Positions 1-7,714 of a stretch of 34,854 bases of DNA are shown here, piece after piece (the first letter of the stretch is position 1; each line of letters opens with the position of its first letter). The position numbers and the translations under genes are program-made. The notes under the pieces were generated by a model. It had not been told where the DNA came from and made no database searches. It saw nothing but the letters and a program-made list of their open reading frames with translations. Origin of the DNA: Prolixibacteraceae bacterium (GTDB taxonomy: Bacteria; Bacteroidota; Bacteroidia; Bacteroidales; Prolixibacteraceae); contig JAJUGS010000008.1 of assembly GCA_029265875.1 (NCBI GenBank), positions 1 to 34,854 of the forward strand, given 5' to 3'.

Positions 1-2082
1 AAGAAATTCCTGTTGTTGGTGATGTCTGTGGCCGTGATAAGCTGCACTCAGAAAGAAAAATCACCTGTTGCTGAAAACTACCTTCCCGAAACACCAAAAC
101 TCAGTTCCGATATTATGACGCCCGAAGTTTTGTGGTCGTTTGGCCGGGTTGGTGGTACGCAGGTTTCGCCCGATGGAAAAACCGTGGTTTACACAGTTAC
201 CTGGGTGAACATGGAAAAAAACAAGTCATTTCGTGATATTTATGCAGTGCCGGTTGAAGGTGGCGAACCTGTAAACCTGACAAATACACCTGAAAACGAA
301 GCCGAAGTAAAATGGCGCCCGGATGGGAAAAAGATTGCTTACCTCTCGTCGGTTTCGGGCAGTTCGCAAATGTGGGAAATGAACCCCGACGGTAGCGGTA
401 AAAAGCAAATCACGGATGTTGAAGGCGGCATTTTTGGTTTCGATTATGCGCCCGGTCTTTCAAAAATCTATTTCCTGAAAACCGTAAAACTCGACAAAGA
501 CATTCACGATCTGTTTCCCGATTTGCCAAAAGCCAATGCACGGCTTGAAACCGATATCATGTACCGCCATTGGGATGCCTGGCACGATTATACCTACAAT
601 CATATTTTTGTGGCTGACTATTCTGATGCAAAAATTACAACCGGAAAAGATATTATGGAAGGCGAACGTTTTGATTCGCCCAACAAACCACACGGCGGCA
701 CCGAGCAGATTGCCTGGAGCGCCGACGGGAAAACCATTGCCTACACCTGCAAAAAGAAAACCGGAAAAGAATACGCCATTTCAACCAATACCGATATTTA
801 TCTGTACGATACCGAAACAGGAAAAACCAAGAACCTGACGTCGGGGATGATGGGCTACGACCAAAACCCTGTTTTTTCGCCCGATGGTAAATACATTGCC
901 TGGGAAAGTATGGAGCGCGATGGCTACGAAGCCGATAAAATCCGCCTTTTTGTTGCCAACCTCGAAACCGGAGAGAAGAAAGATTACACCGAAAGTTTTG
1001 ATAACAATGCCGCCGGACTGAAATGGAGCGCCGATGCCAAATCAATCTGGTTTATCAGCAACGCGCAGGGGACGGATGAAATTTTCAGGCTCGACCTTGC
1101 GGATGGTTCAATTGCCCGCCTTACAGAAGGCGTGCATGACTACCAGAATGTTGCCGTGGCCGGCGATAAACTGGTGGCTGAAAAAGTTTCAATGTCAAAC
1201 CCCGCTGAGATTTTTGTGGTGGATGCAATAACCGGAAAAGATACACCGCTAACCCAGGTGAATAAAGGAATTCTGGACCAGCTTACTTTCGGAAAAGTGG
1301 AAGAACGCTGGATTCCCACAACCGATGGCAAACAAATGCTGGTGTGGGTAATTTACCCACCACATTTCGACCCGGCAAAGAAATACCCGGCATTGCTATA
1401 CAATGGTGGCGGGCCACAAAACACCGTGAGCCAGTTTTGGTCATACCGCTGGAATTTTCAGATGATGGCCGCTAACAACTATATTATTGTTGCGCCAAAC
1501 CGCCGTGGTTTGCCCGGATTTGGTCAGGAATGGAATGAACAGATTTCAAAAGATTATGGTGGACAAAATATCAAAGATTTGCTGACAGCTATCGACGAAG
1601 TTGCAAAAGAACCCTTTGTTGACAAAGATCACCTGGGTGCCGTGGGCGCCAGTTATGGCGGTTTTTCGGTGATGTACCTGGCCGGGAATCATGATAAACG
1701 GTTCAAGGCATTTATTGCACACGATGGTATTTTCAACTTCGAACACATGTACAACACAACCGAGGAAATGTGGTTTGTTGACTGGGATTACGGTGGCGCC
1801 TACTGGGATAAAACCAACGCAGCCGCACAGCGCAGCTATAGTTTTTCGCCCCATAAATTCGTTGACAAATGGGATACCCCGATTTTAATTGTTCAGGGCG
1901 AAAAAGATTACCGTGTTCCTGCTGAGCAGGGAATGGCTGCTTTCAATGCTGCCATTATGAGAGGTATTCCGGCCCAGTTACTTTATTTCCCCGATGAAAA
2001 TCACTGGGTTTTGCAACCCCAGAATGGTATTCTCTGGCAGCGTGTTTTCTTTAACTGGCTCAACAAATATTTGAAAGAATAA
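1..2082 (+). CDS. S9 family prolyl oligopeptidase-type peptidase, lipoprotein (5' end cut)
   Basis: Secreted serine peptidase of the prolyl oligopeptidase/acylaminoacyl peptidase type, expected to trim short peptides outside the inner membrane. The frame is open from base 1 and begins K-K-F-L-L-L, so the true ATG is probably only a codon or so before the window. The visible N-terminus is a signal peptide ending in the lipobox-like V-I-S-C, which suggests lipid anchoring. Beta-propeller (WD40-like/PD40) repeats with SPDGK, WSADGK and FSPDGK motifs fill roughly residues 30-420. The alpha/beta-hydrolase domain follows, with nucleophile Ser about 551 in GASYGG, Asp about 636 in QGEKDYRVP and His about 668 in DENHW, counting from base 1. 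The full triad and normal length (about 693 visible residues) indicate an intact enzyme. The family is clear; the substrate cannot be told. Confidence 0.93.
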   Translation, partial: KKFLLLVMSVAVISCTQKEKSPVAENYLPETPKLSSDIMTPEVLWSFGRVGGTQVSPDGKTVVYTVTWVNMEKNKSFRDIYAVPVEGGEPVNLTNTPENEAEVKWRPDGKKIAYLSSVSGSSQMWEMNPDGSGKKQITDVEGGIFGFDYAPGLSKIYFLKTVKLDKDIHDLFPDLPKANARLETDIMYRHWDAWHDYTYNHIFVADYSDAKITTGKDIMEGERFDSPNKPHGGTEQIAWSADGKTIAYTCKKKTGKEYAISTNTDIYLYDTETGKTKNLTSGMMGYDQNPVFSPDGKYIAWESMERDGYEADKIRLFVANLETGEKKDYTESFDNNAAGLKWSADAKSIWFISNAQGTDEIFRLDLADGSIARLTEGVHDYQNVAVAGDKLVAEKVSMSNPAEIFVVDAITGKDTPLTQVNKGILDQLTFGKVEERWIPTTDGKQMLVWVIYPPHFDPAKKYPALLYNGGGPQNTVSQFWSYRWNFQMMAANNYIIVAPNRRGLPGFGQEWNEQISKDYGGQNIKDLLTAIDEVAKEPFVDKDHLGAVGASYGGFSVMYLAGNHDKRFKAFIAHDGIFNFEHMYNTTEEMWFVDWDYGGAYWDKTNAAAQRSYSFSPHKFVDKWDTPILIVQGEKDYRVPAEQGMAAFNAAIMRGIPAQLLYFPDENHWVLQPQNGILWQRVFFNWLNKYLKE

Positions 2083-2083
2083 A

Positions 2084-2130
2084 TATCAGAATATCAGAGT
2101 GTCAGAATATAAGAATACTTGAATATCAGA
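2084..2130. repeat. Degenerate AT-rich micro-repeat, unit near AATATCAGA
   Basis: The spacer between the peptidase gene and the oxidoreductase gene consists almost wholly of imperfect copies of a 9-base unit close to AATATCAGA (AATATCAGA, ATATCAGAG, TGTCAGAAT, AATATCAGA). No hairpin or promoter consensus stands out. It resembles the low-complexity spacers common in Bacteroidota; the function is unknown. Confidence 0.6.
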
Positions 2131-3231
2131 ATGATGGAGACAGTGAGAGTCGGATTTTTGGGTGCAGGCGGAATTGCCCGTGCACACGCTTATTCCATGG
2201 ATGTGCTGAAATATTACTACCCGGTTGTCCCCGAAATTGTCAGGGAATCGGTGGCGTCGGCAAGCGCTGAAAGCCGTGAAATATTTGCACAGAAATTCGG
2301 GTTTGCAAAAGCCGAAGCCGTGGAAGAATTTGCACAGAATAAAAACATCGACACAGTTTTTATTTTGGGGCCGAACAAATTACATTTCGGCCATTTCCAA
2401 ATGGCACTGCAAATGCCGGCGGTAAAAAGGATTTATCTCGAAAAGCCGGTTTGTTCTTCTTTTGAAGAAGAGAAAAAAATGAAGGAATTGCTGCAAAAAA
2501 CCGGTTCTTCTGTAAAAATCCAGGTGGGCTTTCAGTATTTGATGACCTCTGCAGTACGTGAGGCAATCCTGTTCTGGAATTCAGGTGTTCTGGGCCGACC
2601 CGTTCATTTCGACCTGAAATATTACCACGGCGACTACCTGCAAAAATCGTATCGCGAAAAACGGGTTACACGGCTCACCCCGGCTCCCGATGGCGGTGCC
2701 ATGGCCGATTTGGGTTCACACGGAATCAGTTTGCTGATGGCCTTTTTGGGCGAGCAAATTCAGATAACCAGCGCTTTGCAGGGTGGAAGTTTTGACGGGG
2801 TACCTGCCGGTTCCGATTTGTTTAGTTCGCTTTCGTTGTTCGACCCAAAATCTGGAGCAGTGGGAAATCTTGCTGCAAGCCGCATCAGTTCGGGTTCGGG
2901 TGATTTGGTGCATCTCGAAATTTATGCCGAAAAAGGGGCGATCAGATATTCATCCCAGCAATCAGAATGTTTTGAATATTATACCGAAGGCAGCAACCAG
3001 TGGGTGAAGCAGGTGGTTGGCAGCAATTATCAACCGGTTACCAGTTTCCCGTCAGGGCACGTTCCTCCCGGCTGGCTGCGGTCGATGGTTCATGCACACT
3101 ATTGCTTTTTTACCGGGAACGATGAACATTCGTTTATCCCCGATTTGCAACACGGACTGGCGGTTCAGCGGATTGTGCGCGAAACGGCAAACCATTTAAC
3201 CGAATTCAGAAGAAAATTTAAAAATGAATAA
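2131..3231 (+). CDS. Gfo/Idh/MocA family NAD(P)-dependent oxidoreductase
   Basis: Dehydrogenase of the Gfo/Idh/MocA family, which usually oxidises or reduces a sugar or inositol hydroxyl using NAD(P). The N-terminal Rossmann motif is G-A-G-G-I-A about 10 residues in. The family E-K-P motif (YLEKPVCSS) lies near residue 108, and the C-terminal substrate-domain motif GGAMADLGSHGIS near residue 190 supplies the Asp and His expected at the active site. I start it at ATG 2131, with a second ATG at 2134, giving about 366 residues; an upstream TTG at 2119 would add four residues from the repeat region and is unlikely. The 3' end overlaps malQ by 8 bp, so the two are probably translated together. The substrate is unknown; the malQ linkage hints at carbohydrate. 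Confidence 0.9.
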   Translation: MMETVRVGFLGAGGIARAHAYSMDVLKYYYPVVPEIVRESVASASAESREIFAQKFGFAKAEAVEEFAQNKNIDTVFILGPNKLHFGHFQMALQMPAVKRIYLEKPVCSSFEEEKKMKELLQKTGSSVKIQVGFQYLMTSAVREAILFWNSGVLGRPVHFDLKYYHGDYLQKSYREKRVTRLTPAPDGGAMADLGSHGISLLMAFLGEQIQITSALQGGSFDGVPAGSDLFSSLSLFDPKSGAVGNLAASRISSGSGDLVHLEIYAEKGAIRYSSQQSECFEYYTEGSNQWVKQVVGSNYQPVTSFPSGHVPPGWLRSMVHAHYCFFTGNDEHSFIPDLQHGLAVQRIVRETANHLTEFRRKFKNE

Positions 3232-4699
3232 ACGCAAAAGCGGAATTTTACTGCATATCACCTCGTTGCCGGGCAATGAAGGCACGGGCACTCTTGGCAA
3301 AAATGCCTTTCAGTTTGTTGATTTTCTGGTTAAAACGAAGCAAAAACTATGGCAGATTCTGCCGCTGGGGCAGGTTGGTTACGGAAATTCGCCCTACCAG
3401 TGTTACTCAGCATTCGCCGGAAATATTCAGTTGATTGATTTGGAATTGCTGGTAAAAGAGGGTTGGCTGACAAAAGCCGACCTGAAAGCACCCGCATTCC
3501 CAGCCCAAAAAGCTGATTTTGAAGCTGCCGGAAAATGGAAACTTCCGGTTTTGCGCAAAGCGTATCAGAATTTTCAGAAAAATACAGCGCCTTTTATTAA
3601 CGAATATTTTTATTTCCAGTATGAACACGACTGGTGGCTCAACGATTTTGCGCTTTTTATGGCTTTGAAGGAGCATTTTGGAGGTGTTTCTTGGAATAAC
3701 TGGCCCGATGAAATCAAGTTCAGAAAGCCGGAAGCAATGGAAGATTATGCTGTAAAACTGAAAGTTGAAACCGACATCTGGAAGTTTTTTCAGTGGCTTT
3801 TTTTCCGCCAGTGGCACAAACTGAAAGAATATGCCAACGAAAAAGGCATCGAAATTATCGGCGATGTGCCGTTGTATGTTTCAACCGACAGTGCTGATGT
3901 TTGGGCCAATACCGATATTTTTTACCTCGATGAGAACTTAAATCCTACGGAAGTGGGTGGAGTTCCGCCCGATTATTTCAGCAAAACCGGGCAGTTGTGG
4001 GGTAACCCGGTTTACAACTGGCCCCGGCTCGAAGAACGAAATTTTGACTGGTGGATTTCGCGGCTGAAATTCAACCTGAATATGTTTAACCGGGTGAGAA
4101 TTGACCATTTCCGGGGACTGGAATCCTACTGGTCGGTTCCGGCAGGCGAAAAAACAGCTGTTAACGGGAAATGGGTTTCGGCAAAAGGATTTGAATTGCT
4201 GGCAAAATTCAGGTATATCTATGGAAGTCTGCCTTTTATTGCCGAGGATTTGGGTGTAATTACACCAGAAGTGGAAAAACTGCGCGATGATTTTCATCTC
4301 ATGGGTATTAAAGTGCTGCAGTTTGCTTTTGGTTCTGATGCAAAAAATGAGAATCTGCCGCACAATTACAAAAACAACTTTCTGGTTTGCACCGGCACAC
4401 ACGATAACGACACCACGCTGGGATGGTTGAACTCGGCAAAATCCAAAGAGCGGAAGATGATTAAGAAATATCTGGGCGAAGGAGAACAGGCTTTACAGAA
4501 AGCTATCGAAATGGTTTGGGCATCCACAGCCCGACTGGCAGTTTTGCCGATGCAGGATTTATTGCAACTTGGCACCGAAGCACGCATGAATATTCCCGGC
4601 ACTGCCACCGGTAACTGGGGCTGGCGTTTTGAGTGGAAGCAGATAAAACCTGAACAACAGCAAAATCTGAAAGAACTGACTGAGAAATATAATCGATAG
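3224..4699 (+). CDS. malQ: 4-alpha-glucanotransferase (amylomaltase, GH77)
   Basis: Cytoplasmic amylomaltase that transfers alpha-1,4-glucan segments between maltodextrins and releases glucose. The 491-residue length fits the compact bacterial GH77 form without an extra N-terminal domain. Catalytic motifs are present: RIDHFRG with the nucleophile Asp at about residue 294, AEDLG with the acid/base Glu at about 341, and THDND near 392-396 supplying the transition-state stabiliser. The N-terminus has the GH77 substrate-loop motif with G-Y-G-N-S-P-Y-Q. The ATG overlaps the preceding oxidoreductase gene (ATGAATAA), which suggests translational coupling. Together with the GT3 glycogen synthase about 10 kb downstream it fits a glycogen/maltodextrin economy. 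No obvious terminator follows it. Confidence 0.97.
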   Translation: MNKRKSGILLHITSLPGNEGTGTLGKNAFQFVDFLVKTKQKLWQILPLGQVGYGNSPYQCYSAFAGNIQLIDLELLVKEGWLTKADLKAPAFPAQKADFEAAGKWKLPVLRKAYQNFQKNTAPFINEYFYFQYEHDWWLNDFALFMALKEHFGGVSWNNWPDEIKFRKPEAMEDYAVKLKVETDIWKFFQWLFFRQWHKLKEYANEKGIEIIGDVPLYVSTDSADVWANTDIFYLDENLNPTEVGGVPPDYFSKTGQLWGNPVYNWPRLEERNFDWWISRLKFNLNMFNRVRIDHFRGLESYWSVPAGEKTAVNGKWVSAKGFELLAKFRYIYGSLPFIAEDLGVITPEVEKLRDDFHLMGIKVLQFAFGSDAKNENLPHNYKNNFLVCTGTHDNDTTLGWLNSAKSKERKMIKKYLGEGEQALQKAIEMVWASTARLAVLPMQDLLQLGTEARMNIPGTATGNWGWRFEWKQIKPEQQQNLKELTEKYNR

Positions 4700-4706
4700 G
4701 TTCAGA

Positions 4707-4714
4707 TAATTTTG
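4707..4714 (+). promoter_or_regulatory. Candidate -7 promoter element (TAATTTTG)
   Basis: TAATTTTG matches the Bacteroidota -7 consensus TAnnTTTG just after malQ and about 150 bases before the DUF433 gene. I see no convincing TTTG element at the -33 position, so this is a weak call. Confidence 0.3.
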
Positions 4715-4730
4715 TATTTTTAGAACATGA

Positions 4731-4783
4731 AATAGCCATTAAAACAAAGGATCGTAACAACCGAAAATGATTAAATGGCTATT
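4731..4783. repeat. Perfect 10-bp inverted repeat, 33-base loop
   Basis: AATAGCCATT at 4731-4740 is the exact reverse complement of AATGGCTATT at 4774-4783. It lies in the spacer between malQ and the DUF433 gene, downstream of a candidate -7 element, so it would be in the leader of that transcript. The loop is long and there is no T-tract, so it is not a classical terminator. It could be a regulator site or the remnant of a small element. Confidence 0.5.
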
Positions 4784-4861
4784 CCATTCCGGTGTTAGTG
4801 AAGATTGAAATCCAGAGGCTATTGCGAAAATTGTGCAAACGATCGTTGAAAATTAATACAA

Positions 4862-5083
4862 ATGAAATATAATGAAATTATAAAAATTAATCCTTTAAAG
4901 CGGTTTGGAAAGCCTTGTGTACGTGATACAAGAATTACTGTTTATGATATTTTGGGATGGTTAGCCACAGGAATGTCAGTTGATGAAATTATTGCTGATT
5001 TTCCTGAATTATCAAAAGAAGATATCAAAGCATGTCTTGCTTATGCGGCTGAGCGTGAGCACAAACTTCAGATATCGGTATGA
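4862..5083 (+). CDS. DUF433 domain protein, antitoxin-like
   Basis: A 73-residue protein with the DUF433 pattern: an N-terminal I-x-x-x-P-x-x-x-x-G-K-P-C-V-R-D-T-R-I-T strand, then a winged-helix-like segment with D-E-I-I-A-D-F-P-E-L-S and D-I-K-A-C-L-A-Y-A. Proteins of this family typically sit immediately before DUF5615 PIN-like genes and are treated as antitoxins or DNA-binding partners of type II toxin-antitoxin modules. Here the stop codon overlaps the next start (ATGA at 5080-5083), the usual coupled arrangement. The gene is intact although its partner is broken. The local sequence is more AT-rich than malQ, consistent with a mobile accessory module. Actual toxin neutralisation is inferred from family and context. 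Confidence 0.87.
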   Translation: MKYNEIIKINPLKRFGKPCVRDTRITVYDILGWLATGMSVDEIIADFPELSKEDIKACLAYAAEREHKLQISV

Positions 5084-5415
5084 AATTGCTTTTTGATCAA
5101 AATATATCATTTAGAATTACAAAATATTTAGGCGAACATTTTCCGGAATCAAAACATGTCAGCCAGCTGGGTTTATTAAATTCTTTAGATTCAGAAATAT
5201 GGGATTTTGCCAGAAAGAATGAATAGATAATTGTCACTTTTGATGCTGACTTTTATGATTTATCCGTATTAGCCGGAACACCACCAAAAATTATCTGGTT
5301 AAGAATCGGCAATACCACAACGCTGAATATATCGAATGTCTTAATAAGATATAAAACGTTAATTTTTGAATTTGCGTCGCCCGAAAATCAAAATGCCTGT
5401 CTTGAAATTTCTTAG
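5080..5415 (+). pseudogene. DUF5615 PIN-like toxin gene broken by in-frame TAG
   Basis: Reading from ATG 5080 gives a DUF5615-like protein starting M-K-L-L-F-D-Q-N-I-S, the usual family opening with an acidic active-site residue. A TAG at 5224-5226 (codon 49) interrupts it. Beyond the stop the same frame continues without shift as I-I-V-T-F-D-A-D-F-Y-D-L-S, the second acidic family motif, up to TAG at 5413-5415. Total length would be 111 codons, normal for the family. A one-base change from a Tyr codon (TAT/TAC) or Gln codon (CAG) would explain it. Several intact genes in the window end in TAG, so general recoding is unlikely. The frame's end overlaps the end of the convergent hydrolase gene. 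A sequencing error remains possible. Confidence 0.82.
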
Positions 5416-6215
5416 CAACAAGTTAAAACTGCTTTTGTGAAAAGTTCAGGCTGTTCGGCATGAAGCCAGTGGCCGGCATCGGGGATATCAATCATCTGTG
5501 CATCGGGATAAATCTCCCGGATCATTTTTTCATCTTCTTTTAAAATGTAGTTCGATTTTAAACCGCGGATAAAAACCACCGGGTAGTTGGTAATCGGAAT
5601 CCGGTCGTCGAGCCAGGTTTTGTTAACACCGCTGACAATTTCATCGAGATGGTCGTACAAAACCGGCGCATTTACCCGCCAGCGAAAGTGGTGGCTTGCT
5701 TTTTCCTTCTCCAGGTTTTTCAGCAGAAACTGCCTGATTCGGGCATCGTCAATTTTCTGTGCCAGAAAATCTTCCACTTCAATACGCGCATTTATTTTGC
5801 TGAAATCGATTTCCTGCATCGCTAAAAGAATGTTCTGGTGCAGGTAAAACTGGCTTTCGTCGCCCAGTAACAAATAATTTTTGGGGGCGATATCGGCAAT
5901 TACCAGTTTTTCAACCCGTTCCGGGAAATCGGCAGCAAACCACATGGCTGTTTTTCCGCCCATGGAGTGACCAATAATGGTGGCTTTTTCAATTTTATGA
6001 TGGTCGAAGAATTCCTCCAGATCGTTTCGCATATCGTTAAAAGTGTGGGAGCCGGCAAAAGGTGAATGGCCGTGGTTGCGCTGGTCAATCATATAAACAG
6101 TGTGTTTTGCCGAAAGCCGTTTGCCAATACTCAGCCAGTTATCCGACGAACCGTACAATCCGTGGATAATTACCACCGGGGAGCCAGTGCCTTCCTTCCT
6201 GAAAAATAATTCCAT
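5412..6215 (-). CDS. Alpha/beta-fold hydrolase (YbfF-like esterase)
   Basis: Cytoplasmic alpha/beta hydrolase of 267 residues with no signal peptide, closest in pattern to the YbfF acyl-thioester/ester hydrolases. It has the oxyanion-hole stretch V-I-I-H-G-L-Y-G-S-S-D-N-W near residue 15-27, the R-N-H-G-H-S motif near 46-51, the nucleophile elbow G-H-S-M-G-G near residue 85, and the terminal catalytic His in D-A-G-H-W-L-H near 248. It lies 44 bases downstream of pdxJ on the same strand and may share its transcript. The natural substrate is not evident. Its last codons overlap the broken DUF5615 frame on the other strand. Confidence 0.88.
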   Translation of the reverse strand: MELFFRKEGTGSPVVIIHGLYGSSDNWLSIGKRLSAKHTVYMIDQRNHGHSPFAGSHTFNDMRNDLEEFFDHHKIEKATIIGHSMGGKTAMWFAADFPERVEKLVIADIAPKNYLLLGDESQFYLHQNILLAMQEIDFSKINARIEVEDFLAQKIDDARIRQFLLKNLEKEKASHHFRWRVNAPVLYDHLDEIVSGVNKTWLDDRIPITNYPVVFIRGLKSNYILKEDEKMIREIYPDAQMIDIPDAGHWLHAEQPELFTKAVLTCC

Positions 6216-6259
6216 TTAAGTTTGAGTTTCTAAAGTCTGTAAACTGGATGACTGAAAAT

Positions 6260-6973
6260 CTATTTCAAACAATCGAGATATTTTCTGATTGTTGTTTCAA
6301 GTCCCAGGTACAATGCATCTGCAATCAATGCGTGGCCAATGGAAACCTCTTCCAGGTTGGGTATGTTTTTGTAAAGGAAATTCAGGTTTTCAAGGCTCAG
6401 GTCATGCCCGGCATTCACGCCCAGTCCCAGTTTCTGTGCAGTTTTTGCAGCTTCAATAAAGGGTTCAATGGCTTTATTTCGTTCAATGGGGTATAAACTT
6501 GCATATGGTTCGGTATATAATTCAATACGGTCGGTTTTTATTTCGGCAGCTCCTTCAATAGCAGCAACATCGGGGTCAACAAAAATCGAAGTGCGTATTC
6601 CGCTTTCCTGCAAACGGGCTATCACTTCTTTCAGAAAACTCATGTGTTTCCAGGTATCCCAGCCATGATCGCTTGTAAGCTGATCGTGCGAGTCGGGCAC
6701 CAGTGTAACCTGGTGGGGTTTTACTTCGGTAACCATTTTCAGGAAATCTTCACTTGGGTAACCTTCAATATTAAATTCGGTGTAAATCAGTGGTTTGATT
6801 TCATAAACATCGTGCCGGGTAATATGCCGTTCGTCGGGTCTTGGATGAACTGTAATTCCCTGAGCACCAAATTCCTGGCATTTTATTGCGGCTTCTTTTA
6901 CGCTGGGAATCTTACCACCCCGCGAATTTCGCAGTGTTGCTATTTTATTTATATTTACACTTAATCTGGTCAT
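6260..6973 (-). CDS. pdxJ: Pyridoxine 5'-phosphate synthase
   Basis: Condenses 1-deoxy-D-xylulose 5-phosphate with 3-amino-2-oxopropyl phosphate to form pyridoxine 5'-phosphate, the last ring-closing step of the DXP-dependent vitamin B6 pathway. The protein is a TIM barrel. The family signatures are clear: N-terminal L-S-V-N-I-N-K-I-A-T-L-R-N-S-R, then G-I-T-V-H-P-R-P-D-E-R-H-I with the catalytic His and phosphate-binding Arg, and the C-terminal V-N-A-G-H-D-L-S and S-I-G-H-A-L. ATG at 6971-6973 gives 237 residues, the normal size; an in-frame GTG at 6989-6991 would add six residues that the family lacks. It diverges from the CBS protein gene over a 46-bp region holding a palindrome. Confidence 0.97.
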   Translation of the reverse strand: MTRLSVNINKIATLRNSRGGKIPSVKEAAIKCQEFGAQGITVHPRPDERHITRHDVYEIKPLIYTEFNIEGYPSEDFLKMVTEVKPHQVTLVPDSHDQLTSDHGWDTWKHMSFLKEVIARLQESGIRTSIFVDPDVAAIEGAAEIKTDRIELYTEPYASLYPIERNKAIEPFIEAAKTAQKLGLGVNAGHDLSLENLNFLYKNIPNLEEVSIGHALIADALYLGLETTIRKYLDCLK

Positions 6974-6990
6974 CGCGTTAATTTTTAGCA

Positions 6991-7010
6991 CCGCAAGTTA
7001 CAACTTTCGG
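6991..7010. promoter_or_regulatory. 20-bp near-perfect palindrome in the pdxJ/CBS divergent promoter
   Basis: CCGCAAGTTACAACTTTCGG consists of 9-base arms with a single mismatch around a 2-base centre. It occupies nearly half of the 46-bp region between the pdxJ start (6973) and the CBS gene start (7020), so it must lie across or beside both promoters. Read on the minus strand it holds TAACTTG, one base short of the TAnnTTTG -7 consensus. It may be an operator or simply two overlapping back-to-back -7 elements. Confidence 0.5.
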
Positions 7011-7019
7011 CGAAAATGA

Positions 7020-7706
7020 ATGACCCAAAATATTTTGATTTTGATTGCGGAAAAATTGTTATCGGATGGAATTGCTTCTGTAAACAGTGCTGAGATTGGT
7101 CAAAAAGCGCTGAGCAGGATGGATGTTTTCAGGGTATCGCATATACCTGTGGTAAACGAAAACCGGTATTTGGGCTTGGTGTCAGACAAGCTGATTTATG
7201 ATCTCAATATTACAGATAAAGCAATTGAGACACAACTCGATAAGTTGGATACCAGCCATGCGCACAAGACTCAGCACATTTTTGAGGTGGCAATTATGAT
7301 GTATAAACTCAAACTGAGTGTTTTGCCTGTACTTGACGATGACCATTATTACCTGGGGGCCATCACATTGTACGATCTGGCGCGCAGGTTTGCCAAACTT
7401 TTTTCATTACAGGAGATAGGTGCGGTTGTGGTGCTTGAAATGAATGTTTTCAATTATTCGATGGTAGAAATCAGCCAGATTGTGGAAAGTAACCATATTA
7501 AAATCCTGAGTTTTTTTCTGGACCGGAAACCCGGTACACAGACACTTGATGTGATTTTAAAATTGGACAAGGATGATCTTTCAGCTCTGATTCCGGCATT
7601 TATGAGATACGACTACACCGTGAAAGCCGTTTATTTTGATAATTCAGAACTCAGCGATCTTTATAAAGACCGCTTTGAGCAGTTTATGAAATTCATGAAT
7701 CTTTAG
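7020..7706 (+). CDS. CBS-domain pair protein with C-terminal ACT-like domain
   Basis: A 228-residue soluble protein. The first CBS motif (about residues 1-65) includes V-S-H-I-P-V-V-N-E-N-R-Y-L-G-L-V-S. The second (about 75-130) includes L-S-V-L-P-V-L-D-D-D-H-Y-Y-L-G-A-I-T. The rest (about 138-210) begins G-A-V-V-V-L-E-M-N and has the beta-alpha-beta pattern of an ACT domain, reminiscent of AcuB-type proteins. CBS pairs bind adenine nucleotides and ACT domains bind amino acids or similar small ligands, so a sensor role is likely. It has no catalytic domain. nadK begins 8 bases after its stop, so the two are probably co-transcribed, and the linkage suggests a link to NAD(P) supply. The CBS call is firm, the ACT call moderate, the function inferred. 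Confidence 0.85.
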   Translation: MTQNILILIAEKLLSDGIASVNSAEIGQKALSRMDVFRVSHIPVVNENRYLGLVSDKLIYDLNITDKAIETQLDKLDTSHAHKTQHIFEVAIMMYKLKLSVLPVLDDDHYYLGAITLYDLARRFAKLFSLQEIGAVVVLEMNVFNYSMVEISQIVESNHIKILSFFLDRKPGTQTLDVILKLDKDDLSALIPAFMRYDYTVKAVYFDNSELSDLYKDRFEQFMKFMNL

Positions 7707-7714
7707 CTTTAATT

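Noticed and set aside
653-1045. 130-codon antisense frame within the peptidase gene
   Set aside because: Arg/Ser/Cys-rich translation typical of a shadow of codon bias; the sense protein has clear propeller motifs.
4767-4856. Short frame reading M-I-K-W-L-F-H-S-G-V then TGA then N-P-E-A-I-A-K-I-V
   Set aside because: It looks faintly like the tail of a decayed gene, but at 29 codons with an internal TGA there is not enough to support a pseudogene call.
5224-5226. TAG as a recoded amino acid (for example pyrrolysine)
   Set aside because: Intact genes in the window use TAG as a normal stop and no supporting genes are present; simple nonsense mutation is a better explanation.
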